The notes: generated by a model from the letters alone, not told the origin. 64,000 nucleotides of DNA from Pelomonas sp. Root1444 (GCF_001426885.1 NZ_LMFP01000028.1:1220174-1284173); one strand, 5' to 3'; shown: positions 1-8,719, numbered from the stretch's first letter. Made by a program: numbers and translations.

Positions 1-988
1 TGCGGTGGTACCAGGGCGGGCGGAAGGTGTCCTCGGCCACCATCCAGCGCGGCGGGAAGATGACGAAGTCGACGTTAGCCCAGCCGGGCGTGTCGCTCGG
101 GCTGGTCAGCACCGTGAAGATGCTGGGGTCGGGGTGGTCGAAGCTGACGGTGTTGATCGTCATGAAGCGCGCCGTGTCGTAGCGGTAGGGCGCGAGGTTG
201 CCATGCCAGGCGACGACGTTGAAAGGGCTGTGGGCCTGCGTGGCGCGCCAGAGCTTGCCGCCATAGCGCTTGACGATCTCGTAGGCGCCCTCCTCCGTTT
301 CAAACCACGCCACGGGCGCCTCGAAGTCCCGCGGGTTGGCCAGGCCGTTGGAGCCGATGGGGCCCAGCTCGGGCAGGCGCAAGGCCGCGCCATGGTTCTC
401 GCAGACGTAGCCGCGGGCGGGCACGTCCAGCGGGTCGACCTTGAACGCCAGGCCGCGCGGCAGCAGCGCGATGGAGCCAGGCGCGACTTCGAGGCGGCCC
501 AGCTCGGTCGTGACGAGCAGGCGGCCCTGTTGCGGCACCAGCAGCATCTCGGCGTCGGCATTGACGAGCGCGCGCCGGCCCATGGATCGGTGCGCGACAT
601 AGGCCAGCGCGGCCATGCCCTGGATGCCCACCTCGCCGTTGACGGCGTAGCTGCGCAGCCCGTCGACGAAATCGCCATCGCCCTGCAGCGGCGTCGGCCC
701 CCAGCGCAGCGGGTCGGGCGAAGCGCAGTCGCCTTCGGCGGCGCCGCTCTTCCAATGCGCATGCGCCAGCGGTGCGTAGCCACCGACGACGACCGATGGC
801 CGGCGGCGGTACATCCAGGTGCGCTGGTTGTCGGCGCGCGGCGCGGTGAAGGCGCTGCCGGACAGCAGCTCGGCGTACAGCCCATGCGGCGCGCGCTGCG
901 GGCTGTTTCGGCCGATGGGCAGCGCGCCGGGCACGGCCTCGCAGCTGTGTTGGTTGCCGAAGCCGGTCAGGTAGTGGAGGTCAGTCAT
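1..988 (-). CDS. hmgA: Homogentisate 1,2-dioxygenase, 3' end outside window
   Basis: This enzyme opens the ring of homogentisate to maleylacetoacetate in tyrosine/phenylacetate-type catabolism, in the cytoplasm. The product begins MTDLHYLTGFGNQHSCEAVPGALP, interrupted here for brevity, and the GFGNQ and SCEAVPGALP segments are hallmarks of HmgA. About 329 of the roughly 430 codons usual for the family are in the window. The C-terminal part that holds the iron ligands lies beyond the left edge, so the active site cannot be checked. Its ATG overlaps the end of the DUF2783 gene by 8 bases, which points to translational coupling. It is the last visible gene of a minus-strand operon that starts near 3745. 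Identity is based on clear sequence recognition. Confidence 0.95.
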   Translation of the reverse strand, partial: MTDLHYLTGFGNQHSCEAVPGALPIGRNSPQRAPHGLYAELLSGSAFTAPRADNQRTWMYRRRPSVVVGGYAPLAHAHWKSGAAEGDCASPDPLRWGPTPLQGDGDFVDGLRSYAVNGEVGIQGMAALAYVAHRSMGRRALVNADAEMLLVPQQGRLLVTTELGRLEVAPGSIALLPRGLAFKVDPLDVPARGYVCENHGAALRLPELGPIGSNGLANPRDFEAPVAWFETEEGAYEIVKRYGGKLWRATQAHSPFNVVAWHGNLAPYRYDTARFMTINTVSFDHPDPSIFTVLTSPSDTPGWANVDFVIFPPRWMVAEDTFRPPWYHR

Positions 989-1193
989 GGTGTTCGTGGG
1001 CCAACGCGAAGGCTTGCGTGAGCACTTCGCGGTCGCCGATGTGGTTGCACAAGATGAGCGTCAGCCGCGTGAGCCAGTCGGCCGCCGCCTCGTCGCTCAG
1101 GCCGGCCTGGGCGGCGATCAGCTCGGCGTAGAAGGCGTCCGCCCCTTCAGATGGGTTCGGCCCGAAATTTGGGGTCAGGTTCAATTTACTCAT
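981..1193 (-). CDS. DUF2783 small protein, possible monooxygenase coupling protein
   Basis: A 70-aa acidic protein starting MSKLNLTPNFGPNP. It overlaps the upstream FAD monooxygenase by 8 bases and hmgA by 8 bases. An upstream in-frame extension exists but would run further into the monooxygenase gene, so the ATG at 1193 was chosen. The DUF2783 assignment comes from sequence and context (next to hmgA). Function is unproven. In Pseudomonas putida U a flavoprotein plus a small coupling protein (MhaA/MhaB) hydroxylate 3-hydroxyphenylacetate to homogentisate. The size and order here fit the MhaB role, but that is inference from position and length. Confidence 0.8.
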   Translation of the reverse strand: MSKLNLTPNFGPNPSEGADAFYAELIAAQAGLSDEAAADWLTRLTLILCNHIGDREVLTQAFALAHEHHD

Positions 1194-2769
1194 TGGGTCT
1201 CCCATGGGCACGCAGCAGCGCCGCACTCACCGCATCGGCATCGAAGCGGTGCCAGCGCGCGGCGACGACGCCGTCGGGGCGCAACAAGACCACGCTGCCC
1301 GGCCTCGCGCCGTAGCGCGTCGCGGCCAGGCCTTCGCCCGGCAGCGTGATGACCGGCAGGCGCTCGACGTTCACCGGCCAGCCGAAGGCCAGCAACGCGA
1401 AGCCGCCGCGCAAGCGCTCGCTGAGCCAGCCGCCGCCGTCGAGCGGCGCATCGGGCGCCGGGCAGCCCGGGCCGGGGCCGCCGGCCCACGGGTCCGCGTC
1501 GGGCGTGCTGAGCGGTGAGTCGACATGCGCGCTCGGCAGCGACAACCGCCCGCTGTTGACCAGCGGCTTGGCGAATTCGGTGCGGGCCGCGAGGTCCAGC
1601 GCCGCGCGGCGAAAGCGCCGGCTCAGCGCGCTCTTAGGGCTGATGAAATCGGTGGCACGTGTCGAGTGGCCGATGTTGTCGTCGGCGGCCTCGATGCGCT
1701 CGAACTCGTAGGCGTCCAGCAGCGCGTCGCTCCCCTCCCCGCGCAGCACCGCGGCCAGCTTCCAGCCGAGGTTGTCGGCATCCTGCACGCCGCTGTTGGC
1801 GCCCCGCGCGCCGAAGGGCGAGACCTGGTGGGCCGCGTCGCCCGCGAGCAGCACGCGCCCGACGCGAAAGCGCTCGGCGCGGCGGCAGCAGAACTGGTAG
1901 ATGGACGACCACACCAGCTCGAAGCCGTCGCTGTCCAGCATGGCGGCGACGCGCGCCTGGATGCGCGCCACGTCGCGCTCGGCCTCGATATCGGCATCGC
2001 GCCCCAACTGGAAGTCGATGCGCCACAAGCCGTCGGCCTGCGCATGCAGCAGCACCGACTGGCCGCGGTGAAAGGGCGGGTCGAACCAGAACCAGCGCTC
2101 CGGCCGGGCCGGGTCCAGCCCGCGCGGCCGCACGCCGGGCGCGAGGCGCACGTCGGCGATGAGGAAGCGGTCCTCGAAAACCTGGCCCTGGAAACTCAGG
2201 CCCAGCAGGCTGCGCGTCGGGCTGCGCGCGCCGTCGCAACCCACGACCCAGTCGGCGCGCATGTCGAACAAGCCATCCGGCGTGCGCACGGTCAGCGTCA
2301 CGCCGTCGCCGTCCTGCTCCAGCCCGATCAGCTCGTGCCGGCCGCGCAGTTCGATGCGCCCGTCCAGTTGCGCGGCGCGCACCAGGCGCGCCTCGACCTG
2401 GTCCTGCTGCAGGTTCACCATCGCCGGCATCTTGTGATGGGCCTCGGGCAGCAGGTCGAAGGCGTAGGCCTCGCGCTCGCCGTGGAACACGCGGCCGCGC
2501 TGCCAGCGCACGCCCTCGCGCGCGATGGCCTCGCCGACGCCGAGACGGTCGAACACCTCCAGCGTCTTCTTGGCCCAGCAGACCGCACGCGAGCCCTCGC
2601 CGATGCGGTCGCTGTCATCGATGACGACGACCGGCACGTCGCGCCTGGCCAGGTCCAGCGCCAGCGTCAGCCCGACCGGGCCGGCGCCGACGATGACGAC
2701 GGGCCGGCGCTGCGGCTGGCCGGAGCGCTGTTCCAGCGTCTGGTGGTAGGGGTAGCGCGGCAGGTCCAC
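1186..2769 (-). CDS. FAD-dependent aromatic monooxygenase (MhaA/MhpA-like)
   Basis: A 528-aa class A flavoprotein hydroxylase (FAD_binding_3 type). Visible features are the dinucleotide-binding GAGPVG at residues 28-33, a VGCDGARS motif near residue 205 (the DG motif), and LLAGDAAHQVSPFGARG near residue 310 (the GD motif that contacts FAD). A C-terminal thioredoxin-like tail follows. The GTG at 2769 was chosen because it sits 5 bases after the preceding stop with a GGAG about 9 bases upstream. A longer ATG form would overlap the upstream gene by nearly 100 bases. Its place between the MBL-fold gene and DUF2783/hmgA suggests it feeds homogentisate to HmgA, for example from 3-hydroxyphenylacetate. 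The substrate is inferred. Confidence 0.85.
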   Translation of the reverse strand: MDLPRYPYHQTLEQRSGQPQRRPVVIVGAGPVGLTLALDLARRDVPVVVIDDSDRIGEGSRAVCWAKKTLEVFDRLGVGEAIAREGVRWQRGRVFHGEREAYAFDLLPEAHHKMPAMVNLQQDQVEARLVRAAQLDGRIELRGRHELIGLEQDGDGVTLTVRTPDGLFDMRADWVVGCDGARSPTRSLLGLSFQGQVFEDRFLIADVRLAPGVRPRGLDPARPERWFWFDPPFHRGQSVLLHAQADGLWRIDFQLGRDADIEAERDVARIQARVAAMLDSDGFELVWSSIYQFCCRRAERFRVGRVLLAGDAAHQVSPFGARGANSGVQDADNLGWKLAAVLRGEGSDALLDAYEFERIEAADDNIGHSTRATDFISPKSALSRRFRRAALDLAARTEFAKPLVNSGRLSLPSAHVDSPLSTPDADPWAGGPGPGCPAPDAPLDGGGWLSERLRGGFALLAFGWPVNVERLPVITLPGEGLAATRYGARPGSVVLLRPDGVVAARWHRFDADAVSAALLRAHGRPNE

Positions 2770-2773
2770 GGGA

Positions 2774-3745
2774 TCACGCTCCCTCGAGGGCCTTCCACAT
2801 CTCCACGTCGCGCTCGGCGGTCCAGATGCGCGGGTGCGCGGTGCCGCCGGCTTCGTCATACGCACGCGTCACGTCGAACGGCATGCAGTGGTCGAAGATC
2901 ACCCAGTGCCCGTACTTCGGACGCAGCGCGGCGATGGTGCGCTGGTAGACCGATTTCAATTCCTCACCGGCCTGCACGCCCGCCCGCACGGCCGCATACA
3001 ACTCGCTGACGAAGGCGCGGGTGCCGCCCAGGCCCGCGGCGACCTGCTCCGCGCCCTTCAGCGCCGGTCCGCGGCCGGGCACCAGCGCCTGGGCGCCCAG
3101 CGCCGCGATGGCGTCCAGCGTCGCCGGCCAGTCGGTGAAGTGGGCGTCACCGCAGTACGGCGTCGCGTCAAACTCGACCAGGTCGCCGCTGAACAGCACG
3201 CGCTCCTCGGGCAGCCAGGCCACCGTGTCGCCCGCCGTGTGCCCGCGGCCGGGCGAGAACATCTCGACCTTCACGCCGCCCAGGTCCAGCGTCAGGCGGC
3301 CGCTGAAGGTCAGCATCGGCCAGGTCAGCCCCGGCGGCACCGATTCGACGTTGCGGAACAGGCGCGGGAAGCGGCCGATCTCGCTGGCCTTGTCCTGTTC
3401 GCCGCGCTCCTGGATGAGCGCCAGCGTCGCCTCGCTGGCAATGACCTGCTCCAGGCCCTCGGCCTTGAACGCGGAGGCGCCCAGCACGCGCACCGCGTGG
3501 TAATGGCTGAGCAGCACGTACTTGATCGGCGCGGCCGTCACCTCGCGGATGCGGCGGATCACATCGGCCGCCATGACCGGCGTGGCCTGCGTGTCGACCA
3601 CCATGACCGCGTCACGGCCGATGACGATGCCGGTGTTCGGGTCGCCCTCGGCGGTGTACGCCCAGGCGTGCTCGGACAGGCGCTCGAACGTGACCTTCTT
3701 TTCCTCGAGGTCGGCTTGGGAGGCAAAGGCTTTCTGGGTCGTCAT
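2774..3745 (-). CDS. MBL-fold hydrolase with altered metal motif
   Basis: A 323-aa metallo-beta-lactamase-fold protein and the first gene of the hmgA operon. It has an N-terminal beta region, LLSHYHAVRVLG around residues 78-89, GRGHTAGD with H169, and FSGDLVEF with D188. The canonical HxHxDH motif reads H81-Y-H83-A-V85-R86, so the Asp and last His are replaced. This implies at most one normal metal site, or a changed chemistry. The ATG at 3745 has GGAG 6 bases upstream and was preferred to an ATG 18 bases earlier. Its role in aromatic catabolism is unknown; a thioesterase or lactonase function is possible by fold. Confidence 0.85.
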   Translation of the reverse strand: MTTQKAFASQADLEEKKVTFERLSEHAWAYTAEGDPNTGIVIGRDAVMVVDTQATPVMAADVIRRIREVTAAPIKYVLLSHYHAVRVLGASAFKAEGLEQVIASEATLALIQERGEQDKASEIGRFPRLFRNVESVPPGLTWPMLTFSGRLTLDLGGVKVEMFSPGRGHTAGDTVAWLPEERVLFSGDLVEFDATPYCGDAHFTDWPATLDAIAALGAQALVPGRGPALKGAEQVAAGLGGTRAFVSELYAAVRAGVQAGEELKSVYQRTIAALRPKYGHWVIFDHCMPFDVTRAYDEAGGTAHPRIWTAERDVEMWKALEGA

Positions 3746-3814
3746 GCGGGTCTCCAACGGCAAGTCTGAAATTTAGCCTAATCCAAATGAATTCACCAAT
3801 ATAGAATTTTCTGC
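3746..3814. promoter_or_regulatory. Divergent IclR / hmg operon control region
   Basis: A 69-base AT-rich spacer between the IclR gene and the minus-strand hmg operon, in a GC-rich surrounding. It is the only place for both promoters. It holds two loosely inverted A/T blocks (about 3769-3775 and 3802-3808) that could be part of an IclR operator. No clean -35/-10 pair is assigned. Confidence 0.5.
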
Positions 3815-4552
3815 ATGAAAGACGCCAAGGCCCCGCGCGGCATCCAGAGCATCGAAGTCGGTGGACAACTGCTGCTGGCGCTGGCCCACCACGGCCGGCC
3901 GATGGCCTTGAAGGACCTTGCGCGCGAAGCGGGCATGACGCCGGCCAAGGCGCATCCCTATCTGGTGAGCTTCATCAAGCTCGGCTTGGTCGAGCAGGCG
4001 GACGGCGCCGGCCCTTACGGCCTGGGGCCATTGGCGCTGCAATTGGGGCTGATCAGCCTGCAGCAGTACGACCCGGTGCGGCTGGCCACGCCTGTCATCG
4101 AGGACCTGGCGCTGCGGCTGGGGCATACGGTGGCAATCGCGGTCTGGGGCACGCGTGGCCCGACCATCGTGCGCGTGGCGGAGGGGCCGGCACCGGTGCA
4201 CATCAGCATGCGGCACGGCACGGTGATGAGCCTGGCAGGGACGGCGTCCGGCCGCTTGTTTGCCACTTGGCGGTCCGACGATGCGGCCTTGTTGGCCGAA
4301 CCCCTTCCCGACGCCCGCGCCACGGCAGCGGTGCGCGAAGCTGGCCTCGCGACCTCGCGGGACGGCGTCGTCGCGGGCGTCAGTGCCGCCGCGGCACCGG
4401 TGTTCGATGCCGCCGGCCGGCTGGTGCTGGCGCTGACGGCCATCGGCCCGAGCGCCAGCTTCGACACGGCGCCGGACGGCACGTTGGCGCTGGCGTTGAG
4501 GGAGGCGGCCCAAGTGTTGTCGCAGCGGCTAGGCCATCAACGGCCGGATTGA
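3815..4552 (+). CDS. IclR-family transcriptional regulator
   Basis: A 245-aa IclR protein. The N-terminal winged HTH (residues about 10-70, with IQSIEVGGQLLLAL and DLAREAGMTPAKAHPYLVSF) is followed by a linker and the effector-binding domain (about 80-240, with RVAEGPAPVHISMRHGTVM and a final amphipathic helix). IclR proteins commonly control aromatic-acid operons from a divergent promoter, and this one is divergent from the hmg operon only 69 bases away. It is therefore the likely local regulator; the ligand may be homogentisate or its precursor (inference). The ATG is the first in frame, overlapping nothing. Confidence 0.92.
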   Translation: MKDAKAPRGIQSIEVGGQLLLALAHHGRPMALKDLAREAGMTPAKAHPYLVSFIKLGLVEQADGAGPYGLGPLALQLGLISLQQYDPVRLATPVIEDLALRLGHTVAIAVWGTRGPTIVRVAEGPAPVHISMRHGTVMSLAGTASGRLFATWRSDDAALLAEPLPDARATAAVREAGLATSRDGVVAGVSAAAAPVFDAAGRLVLALTAIGPSASFDTAPDGTLALALREAAQVLSQRLGHQRPD

Positions 4553-4629
4553 TGGGTGGCCCGCAAGGCCGCAGCAAGGATTCTTTCGGCAACCTATCGC
4601 AAACTATTTTTGCAATTCAGGCGGCTGGA

Positions 4630-4643
4630 ATATTTGCAAATAT
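4630..4643. promoter_or_regulatory. 14-bp perfect palindrome, candidate operator
   Basis: ATATTTGCAAATAT is fully self-complementary and lies about 360 bases upstream of the receptor start in an AT-rich stretch. It does not match a canonical Fur box. The binding protein is unknown. Confidence 0.4.
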
Positions 4644-4742
4644 CGAATTCAGCGAAATTGTCCAGCCATCACCAAGCACGCCCATCCGCTTGGTCTTCAA
4701 ACGCTAAGTAATATTTCTCTTGCGTCAAGTATTGTGAATTTA

Positions 4743-4760
4743 TTTTGCCAGTTGGCAAAA
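4743..4760. promoter_or_regulatory. 8+8 inverted repeat, candidate operator
   Basis: TTTTGCCA and TGGCAAAA flank a GT centre. No T-run follows, so an operator is more likely than a terminator. The layout is typical of dimeric repressors of the LacI/GntR kind, but no such regulator gene is adjacent. Confidence 0.45.
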
Positions 4761-5003
4761 CGCAGCGTACGGCGTCGGTACGCCGAGGTCACGGCGCTCA
4801 TAAAGTCGTTGTAAATCAACACCCTAACCTCCAAACCGCACCCTCGCCGGCGACGCCTTTTTGCCCAAATACGGGTATTCCCCAGGAATCGCGTTTTTCT
4901 ACGGCCCCGGAAAATTTGAACACCAGCCTGCGCTCGATCCGGCGCTCTCGCGGCTGACCTTCTTGGCAACCACCCCCCATTGCCGACCTTTCCTGGAGCA
5001 GTA

Positions 5004-7715
5004 ATGCATAAGCAAACCAAAATCGCCGCCGCGGTCGTCTTGACCGTTGGCGGTTTCAGCGCTTGGGCGCAGCAGGCGCCGGCCAACCCGGAGCCGCAGC
5101 AGATCGAGCGCGTGACGGTGACCGGCTCGGCGATCAAGCGCCTGGACGCCGAAACGGCCGTGCCGATCACGGTGTTCCGGATGAAGGACATCAAGCAGCA
5201 AGGCCTGACGACGGTCGAACAGATCCTCAGCACGCTGACGGCCAGCCAGACCAGCCTGGGCACCAGCCAAGCCGTGGGCGCGTCCACCGGCGGCGCCTCG
5301 TTTGCCGACCTGCGCGGCGTCGGCGCCAACAAGACGCTCGTCCTCCTGAACGGGCGGCGCATCGCGAACAACGCGTTCGACGGCTCCGCGCCCGACCTGA
5401 ACATGATCCCGATGGCCGCCATCGACCGCATCGAGGTGCTGCGGGACGGTGCCTCCGCGCTGTACGGCACGGATGCCATCGGCGGCGTCATCAACTTCAT
5501 CACCCGCAAGGACTACCAGGGCGGCACGGTGTCGGTGGGGGCCGAAATTCCCCAACACGCAGGCGGCAAGTCGCAGAACGCCAACGCCGGCTTCGGCTTC
5601 GGCGACCTGGAGACCCAGGGCTTCAACGTCTTCGGCTTCGTCGACTTCCAGAAGCAGGACCGCATCACCGGCTCGCAGCGGCCGTTCAATACCCGCTACG
5701 CGGGCGGCATCTCCGGCTCGCCCTCGCCGGCCAACTACTACCAAGACCCGAACGTTTGGTACAACCCCGCCGCCCCCGCCTGCACGAACGGCACCTTCAT
5801 CGTTCCAGGCGGCGACGGCACCTCCTGCTCGATGACGACGTCCAACTTCGTGGACTACATCCCGAAGACCGAGCGCGCGTCCGGCATGATCAAGGGCGAC
5901 GTGAAGCTGGGAAGCGACCACACGCTGGGCGCGGAGTACTTCATCACGCGCAGCAACGTGAAGACGCTGATCGCGCCGGTGCCGTTCGGCTTCCTGCCGA
6001 TGAACCGCCTGCGCCCCGATGGCACGCCCAACCCCTACTTCCCGACCAACCCCGCGCTGAGCCCGACCTTCAACGGCATGGCGGCCGATCAGTCTGACGG
6101 GCTGGCCGGCACGACCGTCAGCGAAGGCGGCGCCCTGGTGCAGCCGGGCTACGTGATTGCCCGCTGGCGCGACATGCCCAATGGCCAGCGTGGCGACAGC
6201 AACACCAACACGCAGCAGCGCTTCACGCTGTCGCTGGAAGGCACCGTCGCCGGCTGGGACTACGCCGTGGGCGTGAGCCACAACCAGAACAAGGTCGACG
6301 AGAAGCTGACCAGCGGCTACGCCAACGGCCCGATGATCTATGAAGGCGTGCTGACCGGTGTGATCAATCCCTTCGGCGCACAGAGCGCCCAGGGCCAGGC
6401 GCTGCTCGACCAGGCCGGCGCGAGCGGCCTGATCATGTACGCCAAGGGCACGACGACCAACATCGACGCGCGCGCCAGCCGCGAGATCGGCGACTGGTTC
6501 GGCGCGGGCCGTCAGTCGGCCGTCGCCATCGGCACCGAGTTCCGCAAGGAGAAGTTCACCCAGCAGGCCAACCCGGGCTACGCAGCGGTCGTCATCGACT
6601 CGACCGGCATCGATCCCGCCACCTACAGCGCAGGCTCGCGCAAGGTCTCCGCGGCGTACGCCGAGTTGAACGTGCCGCTGTTGGCGTCGCTCGACATCAC
6701 TGCGGCGGTGCGCTACGACAAGTACAACGACTTCGGCAACACCACCAATCCGAAGATCGGCTTCCGCTTCCAACCGAGCAAGCAGGTGCTGGTGCGTGGC
6801 TCCTATTCGACGGGCTTCCGCGCACCGTCGCTGTATGAGCTGAATGCAGCCCAGACCTACACCAATTCCGGCAACGTGGCCGACCCGCTGCTGTGCCCGG
6901 GTGGAGACGGTACCGGTCCCAATTCGGTGTGCAACAACCAGTTCATGGTGCTCAATGGCGGCAATCTGAAGCTCGAACCTGAGAAGAGCAAGAACGCGAC
7001 GCTGGGCCTCATGGTTCAACCCACGACCGACCTGAGCGTCGGCCTGGACTTCTGGTGGCTGCGCCTGAAGAACCAGATCGGCGTCGTCGGTGACGACTCG
7101 CTGTTCGACGCCGCCAACTACGCGCTGTTCAGCCAGTACTTCCACCGCAACGGCAGCAACCAGCTGTCCAGCAACGGCAACCAGTGCCCGGGCGCCAACT
7201 GCGGCTACGTGGACGTGCGCCAGCAGAACCTCGGCGGCACCAACACCAACGGCGTGGACATCACGGCCAACTACCGCCTGCCCTCGGCTGTCGGCACGTT
7301 CACTTTCGGCCTGAACAGCACCTACGTCACCAAGTACGAGTACCAGGACTTCCGCGACGGCCCGTGGAACCAGAACGTCGGCGTCTACTCCGGCGCAGGC
7401 CCGGTGTTCCGCTGGCAGCACACGCTGACCGGCGTCTGGGCCAAGGATGCCTTCACGGCGGGTGCGACGCTGCACTACAAGTCAGGCTACATCGATTCCG
7501 ACCCGACCAACCACGTCAGCAACTACGCGACGATGGACCTGTTCGGCTCGTGGCGGCCGATGAAGGGCGCCACGCTGACGCTGGGCGTTCACAACCTGAC
7601 CGACCGCGATCCGCCGCTGAGCTACCAGACGCAAGTCTTCCAGGCCGGCTACGACCCACGCTACACGAGCCCGATCGGCCGCGCCTACTACGTGCGCGCG
7701 TCCTACGATTTCTGA
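5004..7715 (+). CDS. TonB-dependent receptor
   Basis: A 904-aa outer-membrane active-transport receptor. It has a signal peptide (MHKQTKIAAAVVLTVGGFSAWAQ, cut after AQ), a plug domain (about 40-170, with RIEVLRDGASALYGTDAIGG-type sequence) and a 22-strand-type barrel ending in Phe (YYVRASYDF). SYSTGFRAPSLYELN around residue 610 and HNLTDRDPP near the end are typical. Its length and style match receptors for peptides or glycans rather than classic siderophore receptors, but the ligand cannot be read from sequence. The ATG at 5004 has GGAG 6 bases upstream. A terminator follows at 7736. Confidence 0.93.
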   Translation: MHKQTKIAAAVVLTVGGFSAWAQQAPANPEPQQIERVTVTGSAIKRLDAETAVPITVFRMKDIKQQGLTTVEQILSTLTASQTSLGTSQAVGASTGGASFADLRGVGANKTLVLLNGRRIANNAFDGSAPDLNMIPMAAIDRIEVLRDGASALYGTDAIGGVINFITRKDYQGGTVSVGAEIPQHAGGKSQNANAGFGFGDLETQGFNVFGFVDFQKQDRITGSQRPFNTRYAGGISGSPSPANYYQDPNVWYNPAAPACTNGTFIVPGGDGTSCSMTTSNFVDYIPKTERASGMIKGDVKLGSDHTLGAEYFITRSNVKTLIAPVPFGFLPMNRLRPDGTPNPYFPTNPALSPTFNGMAADQSDGLAGTTVSEGGALVQPGYVIARWRDMPNGQRGDSNTNTQQRFTLSLEGTVAGWDYAVGVSHNQNKVDEKLTSGYANGPMIYEGVLTGVINPFGAQSAQGQALLDQAGASGLIMYAKGTTTNIDARASREIGDWFGAGRQSAVAIGTEFRKEKFTQQANPGYAAVVIDSTGIDPATYSAGSRKVSAAYAELNVPLLASLDITAAVRYDKYNDFGNTTNPKIGFRFQPSKQVLVRGSYSTGFRAPSLYELNAAQTYTNSGNVADPLLCPGGDGTGPNSVCNNQFMVLNGGNLKLEPEKSKNATLGLMVQPTTDLSVGLDFWWLRLKNQIGVVGDDSLFDAANYALFSQYFHRNGSNQLSSNGNQCPGANCGYVDVRQQNLGGTNTNGVDITANYRLPSAVGTFTFGLNSTYVTKYEYQDFRDGPWNQNVGVYSGAGPVFRWQHTLTGVWAKDAFTAGATLHYKSGYIDSDPTNHVSNYATMDLFGSWRPMKGATLTLGVHNLTDRDPPLSYQTQVFQAGYDPRYTSPIGRAYYVRASYDF

Positions 7716-7735
7716 TCGACCGTCTCGCCAAAGCC

Positions 7736-7763
7736 AAGGGGCCCTTTGCGGGGCCCCTTTTTT
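7736..7763 (+). terminator. Rho-independent terminator of TonB receptor
   Basis: AAGGGGCCC pairs with GGGCCCCTT across a 6-base loop, followed by a T-run. It sits 20 bases after the receptor stop. Confidence 0.9.
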
Positions 7764-7805
7764 GTGCGCGGCGCATCATCGCGCCGCATGAAATAACCCG
7801 CCTAG

Positions 7806-8495
7806 TCAGGCAATCTTGGCCAGCATGGCAGCTTCCGTCGCCTCGTCCCACGCCAGTGGATAGAGGCTGCGCGCCGAGACCAGCAGCTCCGGCCGACCGC
7901 CCCACAGCGCGATCTGTTCGCGCACCGTGGCGAAGTCCACGCTCATCAGCACCGCCGGTGCGTTGACGCGCGGGTTGTGGCGCGCCGTCGTGTACGGCAG
8001 CAGGCCGAGCCAGCGGCGATAGAACGCGACGTGCCGCGGGTTGACCTCGATGATGAGGCGCTCGCAACGCGCACGGCGATGGGCATGCAGGTAGCCGAGG
8101 TGGAAGACCTGCGCCAGCACGCGCCGTGGGTCATGGGAATGCTTGTCCACCGCCAGGCTGCCGAACTCGCAGAGCGTGACACCGGTGGAACGCCATTCGG
8201 CCAGTTCGGCCGCGAAGAGAAGGTCGGCTTTCAGCCCGTCCGCACCATCGAAGCGCACGGTCAGCGTGCCCACGATCTTCTCCCCGTCGCGCGCGGTGCA
8301 GACCACGTCGCCCGCCTCGTTGCGGCTGCTGAAGCGCTCACGTGCCACGGCCAGGCCACGGTCGGCGTAGCGCCGCTCCACCAGCCCGAGGGCCTCGCCC
8401 TCCAACTCTCCGAAGTCGCTGTTCAATTCCAACGGCGGGCCGCCGAAGGGATTCAGCGGCGTGCGGCGGCTCTCTTTGAAGCTAGGGATCATCAC
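7806..8495 (-). CDS. FeeM-like N-acyl amino acid synthase (GNAT fold)
   Basis: A 229-aa protein. Its central region (about 55-175) resembles the GNAT-fold FeeM / acyl-homoserine-lactone-synthase group. Supporting segments are VCTARDGEKIVGTLTVRFD, CEFGSLAVD, and RLIIEVNPRHVAFYRRWLGL, the last being the NPRH..FY pattern of these acyltransferases. FeeM enzymes join a fatty acyl chain from acyl-ACP to an amino acid such as tyrosine. Some relatives accompany exosortase systems, but none is seen here. It converges on the receptor gene and is monocistronic. Two adjacent start codons (8495 or 8492) are possible. Substrate is unknown. Confidence 0.7.
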   Translation of the reverse strand: MMIPSFKESRRTPLNPFGGPPLELNSDFGELEGEALGLVERRYADRGLAVARERFSSRNEAGDVVCTARDGEKIVGTLTVRFDGADGLKADLLFAAELAEWRSTGVTLCEFGSLAVDKHSHDPRRVLAQVFHLGYLHAHRRARCERLIIEVNPRHVAFYRRWLGLLPYTTARHNPRVNAPAVLMSVDFATVREQIALWGGRPELLVSARSLYPLAWDEATEAAMLAKIA

Positions 8496-8670
8496 ACTAC
8501 GTCCTTGGCGCCCAACGCACCGAAGCGGCGAAGTCTAGGCATTCGCACGTGACTTTTCCCCATGGCTCACAGCCCGATACAAGTGATTTCCCGGGCAGCT
8601 TGGGTTTACCCGCCCCCCAGAATGAGTGAACAAGCCGGCGCCGCCCCTGGCTTCGAGCGGCGCGACGGCC

Positions 8671-8700
8671 AAGAAAAAGGCCGCGCATCGCGTGGCCTTT
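8671..8700 (-). terminator. Terminator downstream of SapC gene
   Basis: On the minus strand AAAGGCC and GGCCTTT enclose an 11-base loop and are followed by a T-rich run. The hairpin lies 20 bases after the SapC stop. Confidence 0.8.
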
Positions 8701-8719
8701 GCGTGCGCAGCCGCAGGGC

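Larger units (their letters stand above)
4553..5003. other. 451-base intergenic region upstream of TonB receptor
   Basis: No convincing gene is seen. The region is markedly more AT-rich than its flanks and carries two perfect inverted repeats (4630-4643 and 4743-4760), then a strong GGAG at 4995-4998 serving the ATG at 5004. It looks like an elaborate regulatory region for the receptor gene. Confidence 0.6.

Noticed and set aside
4899-7475. Very long reading frame on the minus strand opposite the TonB receptor (and similar ones elsewhere)
   Set aside because: High-GC codon bias produces long antisense frames. These lack domain patterns and are rich in Arg, Ala and Gly, while the plus-strand product is a clear receptor.
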